Counted from the stretch's first letter, positions 1 to 9,726 are shown. The stretch is 64,000 bases of DNA from Pseudoalteromonas sp. T1lg75 (GCF_002964705.1 NZ_PQCD01000033.1:491757-555756); one strand, 5' to 3'. A program made the numbers and translations. The notes: generated from the sequence alone by a model not told the origin.

Positions 1-99
1 CCCGCCAAAGGCGGTGCGACCTTGAGTCCATGACTCCGGGAATTGCAGGGTTTGCGTGTCTTTTTCACCGACCAAGGCCATAAGCTGATCAAAAGTCAT
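1..99 (-). CDS. Acyl-CoA thioesterase-like protein, N-terminal fragment
   Basis: A reading frame runs leftward from an ATG at 97-99 and leaves the window open, giving 33 codons. A GGAA Shine-Dalgarno stretch lies just upstream on the minus strand (about 106-111). The visible end contains an ESWTQGRTAFGG motif, which resembles the start of the hotdog fold in TesB-like / PaaI-like thioesterases. The gene is divergent from dnaK, so the 100-284 interval holds both promoters. Only the amino terminus is seen, so the family call is an inference from one motif. Confidence 0.5.
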   Translation of the reverse strand, partial: MTFDQLMALVGEKDTQTLQFPESWTQGRTAFGG

Positions 100-209
100 A
101 ATGTGATTCCTTTTCGTTCTTGTCCGACCAGTTTAACGCCTAAACCTTGTTTGTAGAGTGGCCAAAGTGAAAAAAATTTCAAAAAAACGAATTTTTTTTA
201 TGGTTCACG

Positions 210-237
210 CTTGAATTAGCAAAACTGACCCCTATTT
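210..237 (+). promoter_or_regulatory. Sigma-32 (heat shock) promoter of dnaK
   Basis: CTTGAA at 210-215 and CCCCTATTT at 229-237 are separated by 13 bases. This matches the RpoH consensus (CTTGAAA, 13-14 bp, CCCCAT-T) closely. It lies about 48 bases upstream of the dnaK start codon. I infer heat-shock control of dnaK-dnaJ. Confidence 0.85.
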
Positions 238-284
238 AGTAAGCATCATACAGTTAAACAGATTTTTGAAGTTGGAGAAGATTC

Positions 285-2201
285 ATGGGTAAGATTATTG
301 GAATCGACTTAGGTACTACTAACTCTTGTGTGGCAGTACTAGATGGCGACAAGCCACGCGTAATTGAAAACGCCGAGGGCGATCGCACTACCCCTTCAAT
401 CATTGCGTTTACCGAAGACGGTGAAACGCTAGTAGGTCAGCCGGCGAAACGTCAGGCGGTAACAAACCCTACAAACACAGTATTTGCGATCAAACGTCTT
501 ATCGGTCGTCGCTTTGAAGACGAAGAAGTACAACGCGATATCGGCATCATGCCGTTCAAAATTGTTAAAGCAGACAATGGCGACGCATGGGTAGAAGTGA
601 AAGGCGAAAAACGCGCTGCACCTCAGATTTCAGCCGAAGTACTGAAAAAGATGAAAAAGACCGCCGAGGATTACCTTGGTGAAGAAGTAACGGGTGCGGT
701 AATCACGGTTCCTGCCTACTTCAACGACTCACAGCGTCAAGCAACTAAAGACGCCGGTCGTATTGCAGGTCTTGATGTTAAGCGTATCATCAACGAACCA
801 ACGGCTGCGGCACTTGCTTACGGTATGGACCGTAAACAAGGCGACAACGTGGTTGCAGTATATGACCTAGGTGGTGGTACCTTCGATATCTCAATCATCG
901 AGATTGACGAAGTTGAAGGCGAGCACACCTTTGAAGTACTAGCGACCAATGGTGATACACACCTAGGTGGTGAAGACTTCGATAACCGTGTTATTAACTA
1001 CCTAGTTGACGAGTTCAAAAAAGAGCAAGGTATCGACCTGCGTACCGACCCGCTAGCCATGCAGCGTGTTAAAGAAGCAGCCGAAAAAGCAAAAATTGAG
1101 CTTTCAAGTGCACAGCAAACTGAAGTGAACCTGCCATACGTTACAGCAGACGCATCAGGTCCTAAGCACATGAACGTGAAACTGACTCGTGCGAAACTTG
1201 AGTCACTGGTAGAAGACCTAGTTACTAAGTCTATCGAGCCACTTAAGAAAGCATTGGCCGATGCCGACCTATCTGTAGGCGACGTAAACGACATCATCCT
1301 AGTGGGTGGTCAAACACGTATGCCACTGGTACAGAAGACGGTTGCCGAGTTCTTCGGTAAAGAGCCACGTAAAGACGTGAACCCTGACGAAGCTGTTGCT
1401 GTAGGTGCTGCGGTACAAGGTGGCGTACTAGCCGGTGACGTTAAAGACGTACTACTACTGGACGTTATCCCATTGTCTCTAGGTATCGAGACCATGGGTC
1501 AGGTTATGACCACGCTAATCGAGAAAAACACGACTATTCCAACGAAGAAGTCGCAAACATTCTCGACTGCTGAAGATAACCAAAATGCAGTAACTATCCA
1601 CGTGTTACAGGGTGAGCGTAAGCGTTCAGCCGACAACAAGTCACTGGGTCAGTTCAACCTTGAAGGTATTCGTGCGGCGCGCCGTGGTGAACCACAAATC
1701 GAAGTTACATTCGATGTTGACGCCGATGGTATCCTACACGTGTCTGCGAAAGACAAGGACACAGGTAAAGAGCAGAAGATAACTATCCAGGCTTCTTCAG
1801 GTCTAAGCGACGAAGAAGTAGAAAAAATGGTACGTGACGCCGAAGCGAATGCCGAAGCGGATAAAAAGTTCGAAGAGCTTGTAACTGCTCGTAACCAGGC
1901 CGATGCCATGGTTCACGGTACGCGTAAGCAAATCGAAGAAGCCGGTGACGCATTACCTGCAGAAGATAAAGAAGCAATCGAAGCGGCCGTTGCTGAGCTA
2001 GAAACAGCAATTAAGGGTGAAAGCAAAGAGGAAATCGATGCGAAAACTCAAGCCCTGATTGAAAAGTCACAAAAGCTAATGGAAATCGCGCAAGCGAAAG
2101 CCCAGCAGCAAGGCGGCGCCGATGCAGGCAGCCAGCAACAAGCTAAGCAAGACGACGACGTTGTTGATGCTGAGTTTGAAGAAGTGAAAGACGACAAGTA
2201 A
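285..2201 (+). CDS. dnaK: Molecular chaperone DnaK (Hsp70)
   Basis: Cytosolic ATP-dependent chaperone that binds exposed hydrophobic segments and works with DnaJ and GrpE. At 638 residues it has the same length as the E. coli protein. The amino-terminal ATPase domain opens with the phosphate-binding [13 protein letters not shown] motif and carries the DLGGGTFD phosphate-2 motif. The substrate-binding domain and helical lid follow, and the tail ends in an acidic EEVKDDK, typical of proteobacterial DnaK. The ATG at 285 is preceded by GGAG at 274-277. A sigma-32 promoter lies upstream and dnaJ follows 84 bases downstream, the usual operon order. Codon use is strongly biased, as expected for a highly expressed gene. 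Confidence 0.99.
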   Translation: MGKIIGIDLGTTNSCVAVLDGDKPRVIENAEGDRTTPSIIAFTEDGETLVGQPAKRQAVTNPTNTVFAIKRLIGRRFEDEEVQRDIGIMPFKIVKADNGDAWVEVKGEKRAAPQISAEVLKKMKKTAEDYLGEEVTGAVITVPAYFNDSQRQATKDAGRIAGLDVKRIINEPTAAALAYGMDRKQGDNVVAVYDLGGGTFDISIIEIDEVEGEHTFEVLATNGDTHLGGEDFDNRVINYLVDEFKKEQGIDLRTDPLAMQRVKEAAEKAKIELSSAQQTEVNLPYVTADASGPKHMNVKLTRAKLESLVEDLVTKSIEPLKKALADADLSVGDVNDIILVGGQTRMPLVQKTVAEFFGKEPRKDVNPDEAVAVGAAVQGGVLAGDVKDVLLLDVIPLSLGIETMGQVMTTLIEKNTTIPTKKSQTFSTAEDNQNAVTIHVLQGERKRSADNKSLGQFNLEGIRAARRGEPQIEVTFDVDADGILHVSAKDKDTGKEQKITIQASSGLSDEEVEKMVRDAEANAEADKKFEELVTARNQADAMVHGTRKQIEEAGDALPAEDKEAIEAAVAELETAIKGESKEEIDAKTQALIEKSQKLMEIAQAKAQQQGGADAGSQQQAKQDDDVVDAEFEEVKDDK

Positions 2202-2218
2202 TTCACTTGTTGCACACG

Positions 2219-2250
2219 GGGCGCGCTGGCGGAATTCGCTTGACGCGCCC
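2219..2250 (+). other. Hairpin between dnaK and dnaJ
   Basis: GGGCGCG at 2219-2225 pairs with CGCGCCC at 2244-2250, leaving an 18-base loop. No U-run follows, so this is unlikely to be a full terminator. It could be an attenuator or an mRNA processing or stability element that makes dnaJ less abundant than dnaK; that role is inference. Confidence 0.4.
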
Positions 2251-2285
2251 TTAGTGTATGTAGAATTTTAAAAATAGTGGTAGAT

Positions 2286-3416
2286 ATGTCAAAACGCGAT
2301 TATTACGAGGTACTGGGTGTAGCCAAAGACGCCAGTGACCGCGACATTAAAAAGGCTTATAAGCGCCTGGCGATGAAATATCACCCGGATCGTACTGCCG
2401 GCGACAAGGAACTTGAAAGCAAGTTCAAAGAGGTGAAAGAAGCCTACGAAATTCTTGGCGATGCGCAGAAACGACAAACCTATGATCAGTTTGGTCATGC
2501 TGCATTTGAACAAGGCGGTGGCGGTGGTCACGGCGGCTTTGGTGGTGGCGGTGACTTCGGTGATATTTTTGGCGACGTATTCGGCGACATCTTCGGCGGT
2601 GGCCGTCGTCAGTCTCGTCAGCAACGCGGTGCTGATTTACGTTACAACATGGACCTAAGCCTGGAAGAGGCGGTGCGTGGTAAAGAAGTCGAAATTAAAG
2701 TACCGACCTGGGTGAGTTGTGAGCCATGTGATGGTTCCGGTGCAAAAGCAGGCTCAACGCCGAAAACCTGTCACACCTGTCATGGTGCTGGTCAGGTGCA
2801 AATGCGTCAGGGCTTCTTTGCGGTACAACAAACCTGTCCAACCTGTCAGGGCACAGGTCAGGTTATCTCCGACCCTTGTAACAGCTGTCATGGCCAAGGT
2901 CGAGTAGAAAAAACCAAGACCCTATCGGTGAAAATTCCGGCGGGTGTTGATACCGGTGACCGTATTCGCCTGGCGGGCGAAGGCGAAGCGGGTGCCCATG
3001 GCGCGCCAGCGGGTGATCTTTATGTGCAAGTGAGTGTGCGTGAACACCCGATTTTTGTGCGCGATGGCAATAACCTGTATTGCGAAGTGCCAATTGGCTT
3101 CACCACCGCAGCCCTTGGCGGCGAGATTGAGGTACCGACCTTGGATGGCCGTGCCAAACTAAAAGTACCGGCCGAGTCGCAAACGGGCAAAATGTTCCGT
3201 ATGCGTGGCAAGGGTGTGAAATCGGTGCGTTCGGGCTCAGTGGGTGATCTGATCTGTAAAGTGGTGATTGAAACCCCGGTTAACTTGAACAGCGAACAAC
3301 GCGAGCTGCTGGAGCAGTTGGAAAAGAGCATGGGCAAAGACAGCTCAAAGTATCGTCCTAAGGAGAAGGGTTTCTTCGATGGCGTTAAAAAGTTCTTTGA
3401 TGACCTGACTAAGTAA
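2286..3416 (+). CDS. dnaJ: Chaperone protein DnaJ (Hsp40)
   Basis: Co-chaperone that stimulates DnaK ATP hydrolysis and delivers unfolded clients; cytosolic. The order of parts is canonical: J domain with the HPD motif (YHPDRT), a Gly/Phe-rich linker (about residues 75-110), four zinc-binding repeats ([32 protein letters not shown]) and the carboxy-terminal substrate-binding domains. I start at ATG 2286 ([11 protein letters not shown]), the family start, giving 376 residues; an in-frame GTG at 2277 would add three residues not found in the family. It is co-transcribed with dnaK. An interspersed repeat begins immediately after its stop codon. Confidence 0.98.
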   Translation: MSKRDYYEVLGVAKDASDRDIKKAYKRLAMKYHPDRTAGDKELESKFKEVKEAYEILGDAQKRQTYDQFGHAAFEQGGGGGHGGFGGGGDFGDIFGDVFGDIFGGGRRQSRQQRGADLRYNMDLSLEEAVRGKEVEIKVPTWVSCEPCDGSGAKAGSTPKTCHTCHGAGQVQMRQGFFAVQQTCPTCQGTGQVISDPCNSCHGQGRVEKTKTLSVKIPAGVDTGDRIRLAGEGEAGAHGAPAGDLYVQVSVREHPIFVRDGNNLYCEVPIGFTTAALGGEIEVPTLDGRAKLKVPAESQTGKMFRMRGKGVKSVRSGSVGDLICKVVIETPVNLNSEQRELLEQLEKSMGKDSSKYRPKEKGFFDGVKKFFDDLTK

Positions 3417-3576
3417 TACCAATTCACTTAAATAGCTAATCATTCTAGCGGGCTAAATATCGTGCTCACTGTGTTGGAATTTTTCTATGTAGAATAACTA
3501 CATAAGGAAAATTCCGCCTTGTGATCACATCATTTATCCAGCGCTATATCTGATCACATACTTAACAGATTTGGTA
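3417..3576. repeat. MITE/REP-like interspersed repeat behind dnaJ
   Basis: A non-coding block bounded by TACCAA (3417-3422) and its reverse complement TTGGTA (3571-3576) starts directly after the dnaJ stop. Inside, 3476-3515 forms a long imperfect hairpin (GGAATTTT with AAAATTCC, and an inner CTATGTAG with CTACAT). A TGATCACAT unit occurs twice (3522-3530 and 3551-3559). From memory, very similar sequences recur in Pseudoalteromonas-like genomes; I cannot verify that here. No second copy was seen in this window. Confidence 0.6.
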
Positions 3577-3589
3577 TCAGAAAATAGTG

Positions 3590-3615
3590 AAAAAGCGCCT
3601 TAAGGCGCTTTTTTT
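3590..3615. terminator. Bidirectional intrinsic terminator after dnaJ
   Basis: AAAAAGCGCC at 3590-3599 pairs with GGCGCTTTTT at 3604-3613 around a TTAA loop, and T-runs lie on both strands. It ends the dnaK-dnaJ transcript and can also end the minus-strand gene at 3634-3858. Confidence 0.85.
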
Positions 3616-3633
3616 ATGCCTGCTGACACCGGC

Positions 3634-3858
3634 TCAATTTAGCAAAATGGCTTGCCCCTCCTCAATATTACAGCGGCATAGTTCGGCGCTGTCGCTGTAA
3701 CGGATATCATCGATGGCTGTTTTCACCTGTGTTAATTGTTCGCAGCGCAGCACACACTGGCGCTGTTGCTGCCAGTAACTGTACTCGGCCTGCACAAACC
3801 AGGTCAGCAGCAGGCAGACCAAAACCAGAGTGAACACCCTGAGTCTCTTTAAAAGCAT
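3634..3858 (-). CDS. Small secreted or membrane-anchored protein, unknown
   Basis: A 74-residue frame with a clear GGAGG Shine-Dalgarno four bases before its ATG. Residues 7-24 are a hydrophobic stretch after a basic start (KRLR), consistent with a signal peptide or single anchor. The rest is polar with a run of glutamines and four cysteines (residues about 35, 39, 61, 63), which suggests a periplasmic location. It stands alone between a terminator and a further minus-strand gene. I do not recognise a family. Confidence 0.55.
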   Translation of the reverse strand: MLLKRLRVFTLVLVCLLLTWFVQAEYSYWQQQRQCVLRCEQLTQVKTAIDDIRYSDSAELCRCNIEEGQAILLN

Positions 3859-4022
3859 ACTCGCCTCCGCTCACTAAAGTCTGATACTTTAACTCTAGTG
3901 TAAAAACGATGAGCCTACCCGGGCATATCTGCGTCAGTTTAGGTGCTCGGTGTGAAGAGAGGCGAAAGGAGCTAGCTGACTACCGGTTGATTAACCTCGA
4001 AGTTTGCGTCACGTAGAGGGGG

Positions 4023-4316
4023 TTATTTATAGATATCTTTAGTGACCTCTTTGAGCCCGCTCTGAGGTAAAAATTGATCCGAGATGGTTAAAATTGCATG
4101 CAGGTTATTTTTTAATTTTTCTAATTCGAGGTCGCCGGGCTGGAGTGACGTTTGCAGCAGGTGAATTGCCATGTCAGCGAGCAATATACGTTGTTTTTCA
4201 AGCCACAGGGGATCCCCTTGTGCCGCGGTGTGGGATAAATAACCACTTTCTACAAGGCTATGTAGCTCCCAGCTTGTGCTTATTATTTTGTTACGTTGCT
4301 CGTTATTCAAATTCAA
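4023..4316 (-). CDS. Small hypothetical protein, predicted cytosolic helical
   Basis: A 97-residue frame without a signal peptide, rich in Leu, Glu and Gln, predicted mostly helical. There is no ATG: the frame opens with TTG at 4316 and a second TTG two codons later (4310). AGG lies seven bases before the second TTG, so 4310 may be the true start. An in-frame stop closes the frame upstream. No family was recognised and the weak start makes the call tentative. Confidence 0.4.
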   Translation of the reverse strand: MNLNNEQRNKIISTSWELHSLVESGYLSHTAAQGDPLWLEKQRILLADMAIHLLQTSLQPGDLELEKLKNNLHAILTISDQFLPQSGLKEVTKDIYK

Positions 4317-4546
4317 ACCTGCTCGACTTGTTGACCTGATAGGGATTGCTTTTTTCTATTACAGCAATAAGTTAGCAGCATACCTAGGGTGCAACAAGCT
4401 CACGCTAAAGGTTTTAATCTGAGTTTTTAGACGGCGTCGTTATAGTTAAGCGATAAGCGTTATATAAGCCTTACCAAGCCATGGTTTGCATACCAAAAGG
4501 GAGTGCCTGACGCGCCAAACCTAGCTTGTGTGTAGTTTTTCTACCC

Positions 4547-4963
4547 TTATTCTACTCGGCAAAAATACTTCTTAAATTGCCATTTACTTGCACGCACATA
4601 GTAGCAGTTGTCCTCAAAGGTGAGGATCTGGATGATATCCGCTCTTTGGGCGCGATTGAAATAGGTGGTTCTAATGGTCGTTTCACCGAGAAGTTCCAGC
4701 TTATAGGGGGTGAAGGTCAGCTGCTCCGGCATGCGATCTGCCGGGTAGGTGGTGAAGGCATCCTGACGCAGGACATGGACAATACCCGAGTTGATATTAT
4801 CCTTCAGCATCAGTCTTTCCTGGGCAGGGATCTCTTGTTGCGAGAGCAGGCTTGCCAGTGTTTTGGCTTCATTGAACTGCCACGCACCCACATAAAAGGG
4901 CGTTTGCCCTGCTTGGTAAACGAGGTAAGTTAAAAATAATCCCAAACAAAGAGGCACCTTCAT
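4547..4963 (-). CDS. Secreted hypothetical protein
   Basis: A 138-residue protein with a good AGAGGAAAC ribosome-binding site before its ATG. The amino terminus is a short hydrophobic stretch (about residues 4-19) consistent with a signal peptide. The mature part has a VGAWQFNEAKT segment, then alternating hydrophobic and polar residues suggestive of a small beta-rich fold, and two cysteines near the end (DNCYY and YFCRVE) that could pair. It is a single gene with no operon partner. I do not recognise the family. Confidence 0.55.
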   Translation of the reverse strand: MKVPLCLGLFLTYLVYQAGQTPFYVGAWQFNEAKTLASLLSQQEIPAQERLMLKDNINSGIVHVLRQDAFTTYPADRMPEQLTFTPYKLELLGETTIRTTYFNRAQRADIIQILTFEDNCYYVRASKWQFKKYFCRVE

Positions 4964-5415
4964 AGTTTCCTCTGATCAACCTGGTGTGCATCAGATTGCA
5001 CACCCTTGATGAGCGTTTGCTTGGTCGCAAATTTCCTTAATCGCCGCGTTTTCCTCTGCGATGGCGTATCACGCTACTAAACGCTGCAATGTCTCTAGTG
5101 GTACCGGCTTTTTGAAACCAAACCTGTTAGAGGGATCAGTATAGTGCGTAAATCATACGGCGCTCTTCAGACCTATAACTTCATTACTAAGCATCTGAAT
5201 ATGTGCGCATTTTAATTAGTTTAAGTGAGTGTTTTCTTAGCAGAAGCAGGGGCAATCTGAATAATTTAAAGGCTTAAGAGTTCTTAGATAGGGCGCTCAA
5301 GAGCATCACAATAAGCAGGGCCGACGTTTTAACTAAGCACTTATTATTAGATGAGCTATATTGAGCTTAGAGTTTTAAAAGTACAACCTGCACTCGGTTA
5401 TAAAGGGATTTTGAA
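4964..5415. other. Intergenic region with no gene seen
   Basis: About 450 AT-rich bases between a minus-strand and a plus-strand gene. I see no convincing reading frame, structured RNA or strong palindrome. It must carry the promoters of both flanking genes, but no clear consensus stands out. Confidence 0.5.
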
Positions 5416-7782
5416 ATGCTTAATGGCGGCTTGGTCACGTTTGTTCTACTTGCACTTTTTATTTACTCCTTGTTGTCCGTAATTGGTCGGAAAAATTATG
5501 GAAAACGAATCAAAAGGCTTGTTTTATGTCGGGGAATGAGCGCAAAAAGCAAGGTTTCTACGAATACGCGGTTACAACTACATCGTGCAGCCCCCGCTTT
5601 TTTCCAAAGCAGAGGGTTAACTGCAGCAAATATTCAATCCGATGAGGCCTGTCAAATACCCTGGTTAGCCAGTTATGTGGCCGATGAATTCGCTGTCATG
5701 GTATATGAATTGCTGCAAGCCAAGCATAAAAAGTTTTCGCAGAGAGCCTTTGTCGTCACTCTCTTTGATTACACCGATGAAATTAAGCAGCGGCTAGATA
5801 TGCTTGACTTGCCTGAGGGGGCTGAACGCCTCGTGGAAGAAAAAAGTACATCATTTGTTTTTGCTGATAGTGCTTCAAGTCTAGATGAATTGCCGAGTAT
5901 CATTGACAGGATAGGCGGGCTTGAAGCAAGTGGAGAAATCTACCACACCACGGCCACTCGCTTAAAAAAGCAACAAAACTCCTCAACGCTGATAAGTTTA
6001 CTAAGGGTCCTGGTGTTGGCTTCGCTTAGCTTTGTTCTAGCCGCCTTACTTGTTCACGGCGTCATGACTCAAAGTATTATCACGGTCAGTGGTAATATGC
6101 TAGAGCCTATCTACCTTGAAGAACAACCATTTTATTATTCTATGACAATGGCCTTTATGGCACTTGCCTTTGTCGTCTTTGTGGCGCATTTAGTGCAGTC
6201 CTGCAAATGGAAAGAGAAAGTAATTCAGAGGGCTTATTTTCGCTATGTTGCCGCTACCATCATCGCTTTTTTGGCGACACCTTATTTGCTAGGTGCTGAT
6301 GTTGACAATCCGTTGTCGGTAAAAACGCATAGGTTAATAACCGCAGCTAATAAAGCGCTGCTGGAAAATTCAATAGCCAAAAGTGGCACCGTCGTGGTAA
6401 CGCCAATCCCATTAATTTCTCCTGGGCTTACCGAACTTTTAAAAAATAATAAGTTTGAAGAGTTAAATAACGAGCTGGATAAGTATCATTCACTGGCCGC
6501 ACTGGATATTCAAAATGAGCACTTATTATTTCAGGCCTATTTATCGTTTGCCAATAGTGATGACAAGGTCATTTACGCTATTAACAAGTGGTTATTGAGT
6601 GAGCCATCTAATCCTAGGGCTCAGCTTGCCGAAGCATTCTTTTTCTATGGCAAAGGTTGGTCTGTTAGAGGAACCAAGAACTCTGCGGAAACGCCCTTAG
6701 AAAATATGCTAGAGATGCAGCGACTTATGGCGCGCAGCTATGAAACCGTTACCAAGCTCAGGAAAATTGAAAAATATGAGTTGGCGGCAAGTATATTGGC
6801 TATAAATATTTTACAGGTAAGAAGCGGTAAAAAGGAAGCCAAGCAGATTTTTACTCAGGTGATTGAAAAATATCCATCCTCTTACTTAATTCGTTCTCAT
6901 TATATGGGCAGTTTAACGCCGAGGTGGGGGGGGAGCTATTTGACAATGCGTGCAGTGATAGAGGGGGCTGCCGCCAATCTCGCTAGCAACCCTCAACTGG
7001 CCCTGTTGGAGGGCGAAATTCTTGAAGAAGCGGGTAAAATTGCCGCTCTTGCCGATAACTATTTCCAAGCGAGCGAATTTTATAAGGGCGCTTTAAGGTT
7101 TGGTGATAACCCTTACGTTTTGCATGAGCTAGCAAAAAGCGAGTATCGACTGAAAAATTATGGCCAAGCTCTGGTTTATTTCAATCAGGCGTTAGCGCTC
7201 AATGCAAACAGCCACACCAGCTATTACTGGCGCTCCAAAACCCACCTCAAGCTCAAACGGCTGCGCGAAGCCGAGCAAGATCAAAAAACAGCCTTGGCGA
7301 TAAGGCCTTATGAGAAGTACTACCAAGGTCATTATAAATCAGTCAAAAATGCAATCGCTAAGAAGGAATATCGGCAGTACTATGGTTTCAATGCGGCAGG
7401 AAAGCCCGCATCGACTTCGCACAGTATCAGTTCAAAAGGCTATACCGCTTATCAGCATGCGCTGGAAATGATTGAAGACGGGCGTTTTGATTCGGCGGTG
7501 GTCAAATTAATTGAAGCGATTAATGCCGATCCGCATACAATCGAGTACTACATTACCCTTGATATGGTGTTAGGCCAAACCAGGCAGTGGCCCACCATAA
7601 TTAGTTATTGGCAGAAATTTCTCACCTTGTATCCAGATAATGCTAGAGCTCACCGGGAAATATCCGGTACTTATTATCACAACAAAGAAAATAGCAAGTC
7701 GTTGTATCACTTAAAGAAAGCGGCAGAGTTAGGTGATGAGCTGGCATTGCAACGTCTTAAACGGATAAAAGGCTCGGATTGA
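5416..7782 (+). CDS. Large TPR-repeat inner-membrane protein (DUF4034-like region)
   Basis: A 788-residue protein. AAGGGA lies eight bases before its ATG. Hydrophobic segments at about residues 4-22, 195-215, 240-262 and 278-292 place it in the inner membrane, with two soluble parts. The part after residue about 310 consists of helical repeats: a mid segment with RWGGSY (about residue 500), like the motif in DUF4034 proteins, then several TPR units (for example around YGQALVYFNQALALNANS and again near residues 680-780). Such repeats normally serve as protein-binding scaffolds. It is monocistronic, with a convergent gene 38 bases downstream. Partner and role are unknown. Confidence 0.7.
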   Translation: MLNGGLVTFVLLALFIYSLLSVIGRKNYGKRIKRLVLCRGMSAKSKVSTNTRLQLHRAAPAFFQSRGLTAANIQSDEACQIPWLASYVADEFAVMVYELLQAKHKKFSQRAFVVTLFDYTDEIKQRLDMLDLPEGAERLVEEKSTSFVFADSASSLDELPSIIDRIGGLEASGEIYHTTATRLKKQQNSSTLISLLRVLVLASLSFVLAALLVHGVMTQSIITVSGNMLEPIYLEEQPFYYSMTMAFMALAFVVFVAHLVQSCKWKEKVIQRAYFRYVAATIIAFLATPYLLGADVDNPLSVKTHRLITAANKALLENSIAKSGTVVVTPIPLISPGLTELLKNNKFEELNNELDKYHSLAALDIQNEHLLFQAYLSFANSDDKVIYAINKWLLSEPSNPRAQLAEAFFFYGKGWSVRGTKNSAETPLENMLEMQRLMARSYETVTKLRKIEKYELAASILAINILQVRSGKKEAKQIFTQVIEKYPSSYLIRSHYMGSLTPRWGGSYLTMRAVIEGAAANLASNPQLALLEGEILEEAGKIAALADNYFQASEFYKGALRFGDNPYVLHELAKSEYRLKNYGQALVYFNQALALNANSHTSYYWRSKTHLKLKRLREAEQDQKTALAIRPYEKYYQGHYKSVKNAIAKKEYRQYYGFNAAGKPASTSHSISSKGYTAYQHALEMIEDGRFDSAVVKLIEAINADPHTIEYYITLDMVLGQTRQWPTIISYWQKFLTLYPDNARAHREISGTYYHNKENSKSLYHLKKAAELGDELALQRLKRIKGSD

Positions 7783-7820
7783 ACAACCTAGGCTTAATGC
7801 ATAGGTTGTACTTATTACAG

Positions 7821-8255
7821 CTAGTTAACCGTAAGTTCAAAGGTTTTCTCGTTGAGCAACTCCAATTGCCAGACGTCTTCGCAATCATCCGGGCCCAACA
7901 TAAAATAGGTATAGCCTTTGTCCTTTATCAGATAAAAGTGCATGCTTTGAATATAGAGGGAGGCAAGATCCTTTATTTGCGTCGGTGAGAGCGAGCCCTG
8001 CTGCTGGGCAAATGTGGATTTTTGTTTTTCTAAATTAGTTTCTACCCAGGCCGAGTCCCTGACTATTTGTACAGCGTAAGAAATTAGCTGCGGGTTTGGT
8101 TCTAAGGCGCCCTGTTCATGCTCCAGGGTGATGGCCTTGTTATTAACGTTGCCCACCCATTTATTACTCTCGCTGTCGTATTTTAGCGTGCCTAAAATAG
8201 TGTGGTTTAGCTCTTTTGCCATTTTGGGTTTTTTCTTCAAAATCCATGAAAACAT
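7821..8255 (-). CDS. Hypothetical cytosolic protein
   Basis: A 144-residue protein with GAAGGGA before its ATG. There is no signal peptide or membrane segment. It begins with a basic stretch (LKKKPKMAK), then a beta-rich part (ILGTLKYDSESNKWVG) and a helical middle, and ends with YFMLGPDDCEDVWQLELL. The layout resembles small DUF2262/DUF6985-like domains but I cannot assign one with confidence. It is convergent with the TPR gene. Confidence 0.5.
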   Translation of the reverse strand: MFSWILKKKPKMAKELNHTILGTLKYDSESNKWVGNVNNKAITLEHEQGALEPNPQLISYAVQIVRDSAWVETNLEKQKSTFAQQQGSLSPTQIKDLASLYIQSMHFYLIKDKGYTYFMLGPDDCEDVWQLELLNEKTFELTVN

Positions 8256-8372
8256 AACATTCCCTTCTCGGTTAAATCTCTTGGCCCCAAGGCATAGGCC
8301 TTGGGTTCGGCGCCATTCTAGCGGTAAATATTACAAGTTAAAAATATTTAAGATAAACAAGGTATAAGCCAC

Positions 8373-8738
8373 TTATGTGTAAGCGGCTCTAACCCCAAAA
8401 TCGACAGCACCGAGCAACAGGAGAGTGGCAAATAGGCAGGCTAAAAATCCGGCGAATATCTTACTGCCTCGTTTAAAACCGAATTTACTGTAGCCGTAGG
8501 CGGGAATGCCGATAAAACCGATTAGGGCGCAAAACAAGGGAAAATAACCAAGATGGGTTATTGAGTTCTCTGCGCCGTGGTACCTACACCAGGCAAAACA
8601 GCAAAAGGAAATAAATAGGGTATGAGGTAAAAAGGTAATGCTTTCCTTGCCTTGGGCATACAGAAAATAGCTGTCTATAAAGGCCGCAAGGATGTAAGAA
8701 AATAGCGCCAAGATGATTATTTTATTGGATTTTTTCAT
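8373..8738 (-). CDS. Small integral membrane protein, unknown
   Basis: A 121-residue protein from ATG 8738 (MKKSNKIIIL); a TTG at 8759 would add seven residues and overlap the upstream gene. Four hydrophobic segments (about residues 5-23, 34-50, 60-80 and 93-112) suggest a four-helix membrane protein. It begins 14 bases after the stop of the upstream 8752-9726 gene on the same strand, so the two are probably co-transcribed. No family was recognised. Confidence 0.55.
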   Translation of the reverse strand: MKKSNKIIILALFSYILAAFIDSYFLYAQGKESITFLPHTLFISFCCFAWCRYHGAENSITHLGYFPLFCALIGFIGIPAYGYSKFGFKRGSKIFAGFLACLFATLLLLGAVDFGVRAAYT

Positions 8739-8751
8739 CTTCTTTGGGCCG

Positions 8752-9726
8752 TTAGGCAAGGCTATATTCGCGATTAGCCTTACACAAGTCGTCGTGCAGC
8801 CTCATCACATGAATTGTCTTTGGGTCGGTAATATCGGAGCCGAGTTTCATCATAAATTTGCACGAGGCATAGCCCTTGGCCTTGCGTTCATAGGTGCGTA
8901 TCCAGTCCTGGCGCTCTTTAAGGCGCTCCGCCTTAATAGGCCAGACCCCAGGGCGCGGACGAAGCCTTTCTATGCCCACTCGCCAGGGTTTGGGGCTGAC
9001 CCTGGCCCTAAAACAGCGCTGATTGCGACACATTTGCATATAGACCCTGTCCGAGCCAAGACTTTTTAACAGCGCTGCCGCGCTCTCACTGGTGGGCTCG
9101 TAGGTTTGCTCCATAAAAAGTATACGAAAGCCCATCGAGGTCTGGTAAATACGCATATGCAGAGCGGGGTTATCGGCAGAGACCTGTTTAAAGCGCGTGA
9201 TGGCCTCTTGTTCCAAGCCCCCTCTGCGGTTAATAAGCCGGTTGTTGATAAACCCTGCCAAGGTGGAAGCCAATAGCAGCGACACCAGCACCGCGGCAAA
9301 TAACACCCACCAGGAGCCGGCGACCAAGGCGGTCGCGGCGCCAATCAGTGCCAGGCCGATAAACGCCCAGGTAACGAGTCTGGTCGAGGGTGCACTATCG
9401 AGATCTATGTCGGCAAACATCACATCCGGGGTATTTAAACACAGGGCGCCATAGGAATTTCTAGAAATAACCACGTCTTGATGGTTGGCGACGACTTCTT
9501 CGCGGATAGGGATCCCTTCGGCACCGTTATAGGAAATTTTATGATCAATGCGTCGCACATCGCCTTGCTCGCTCAGGGTCTTGAGTGCTTCCCCAAGACG
9601 TTGCTGCGCATGTTGCTTTGCATCTTCTTCACTAATATCCGACCAACCAAAGCGTTTGATGGTGTATTGTCGGTCGTTGGCGCGGGTTTTTGCTTGCGAT
9701 TCTGACCAATACTTGGGGACTATCAT
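8752..9726 (-). CDS. Membrane protein with DxD and GFR motifs, unknown
   Basis: A 324-residue protein with an AAGGAAGAC ribosome-binding site. A soluble amino-terminal part ends in VMFADIDLD (about residues 102-110), followed by two membrane segments (about 118-135 and 138-160). A second soluble part holds RIYQTSMGFRILFM (about 193-206), a CRNQRCFRARVSPKPWR segment and a positively charged tail. The acidic hhhDhD motif and the later T-x-x-GFR strand are loosely like motifs I and II of archaeo-eukaryotic primases, but this is only a resemblance. I do not assign a function. It probably forms an operon with 8373-8738. Confidence 0.6.
   Translation of the reverse strand: MIVPKYWSESQAKTRANDRQYTIKRFGWSDISEEDAKQHAQQRLGEALKTLSEQGDVRRIDHKISYNGAEGIPIREEVVANHQDVVISRNSYGALCLNTPDVMFADIDLDSAPSTRLVTWAFIGLALIGAATALVAGSWWVLFAAVLVSLLLASTLAGFINNRLINRRGGLEQEAITRFKQVSADNPALHMRIYQTSMGFRILFMEQTYEPTSESAAALLKSLGSDRVYMQMCRNQRCFRARVSPKPWRVGIERLRPRPGVWPIKAERLKERQDWIRTYERKAKGYASCKFMMKLGSDITDPKTIHVMRLHDDLCKANREYSLA

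Noticed and set aside
998-1909. Reading frames on the minus strand opposite dnaK (up to 99 codons)
   Set aside because: They lie wholly inside dnaK, lack ribosome-binding sites and mirror its codon bias.
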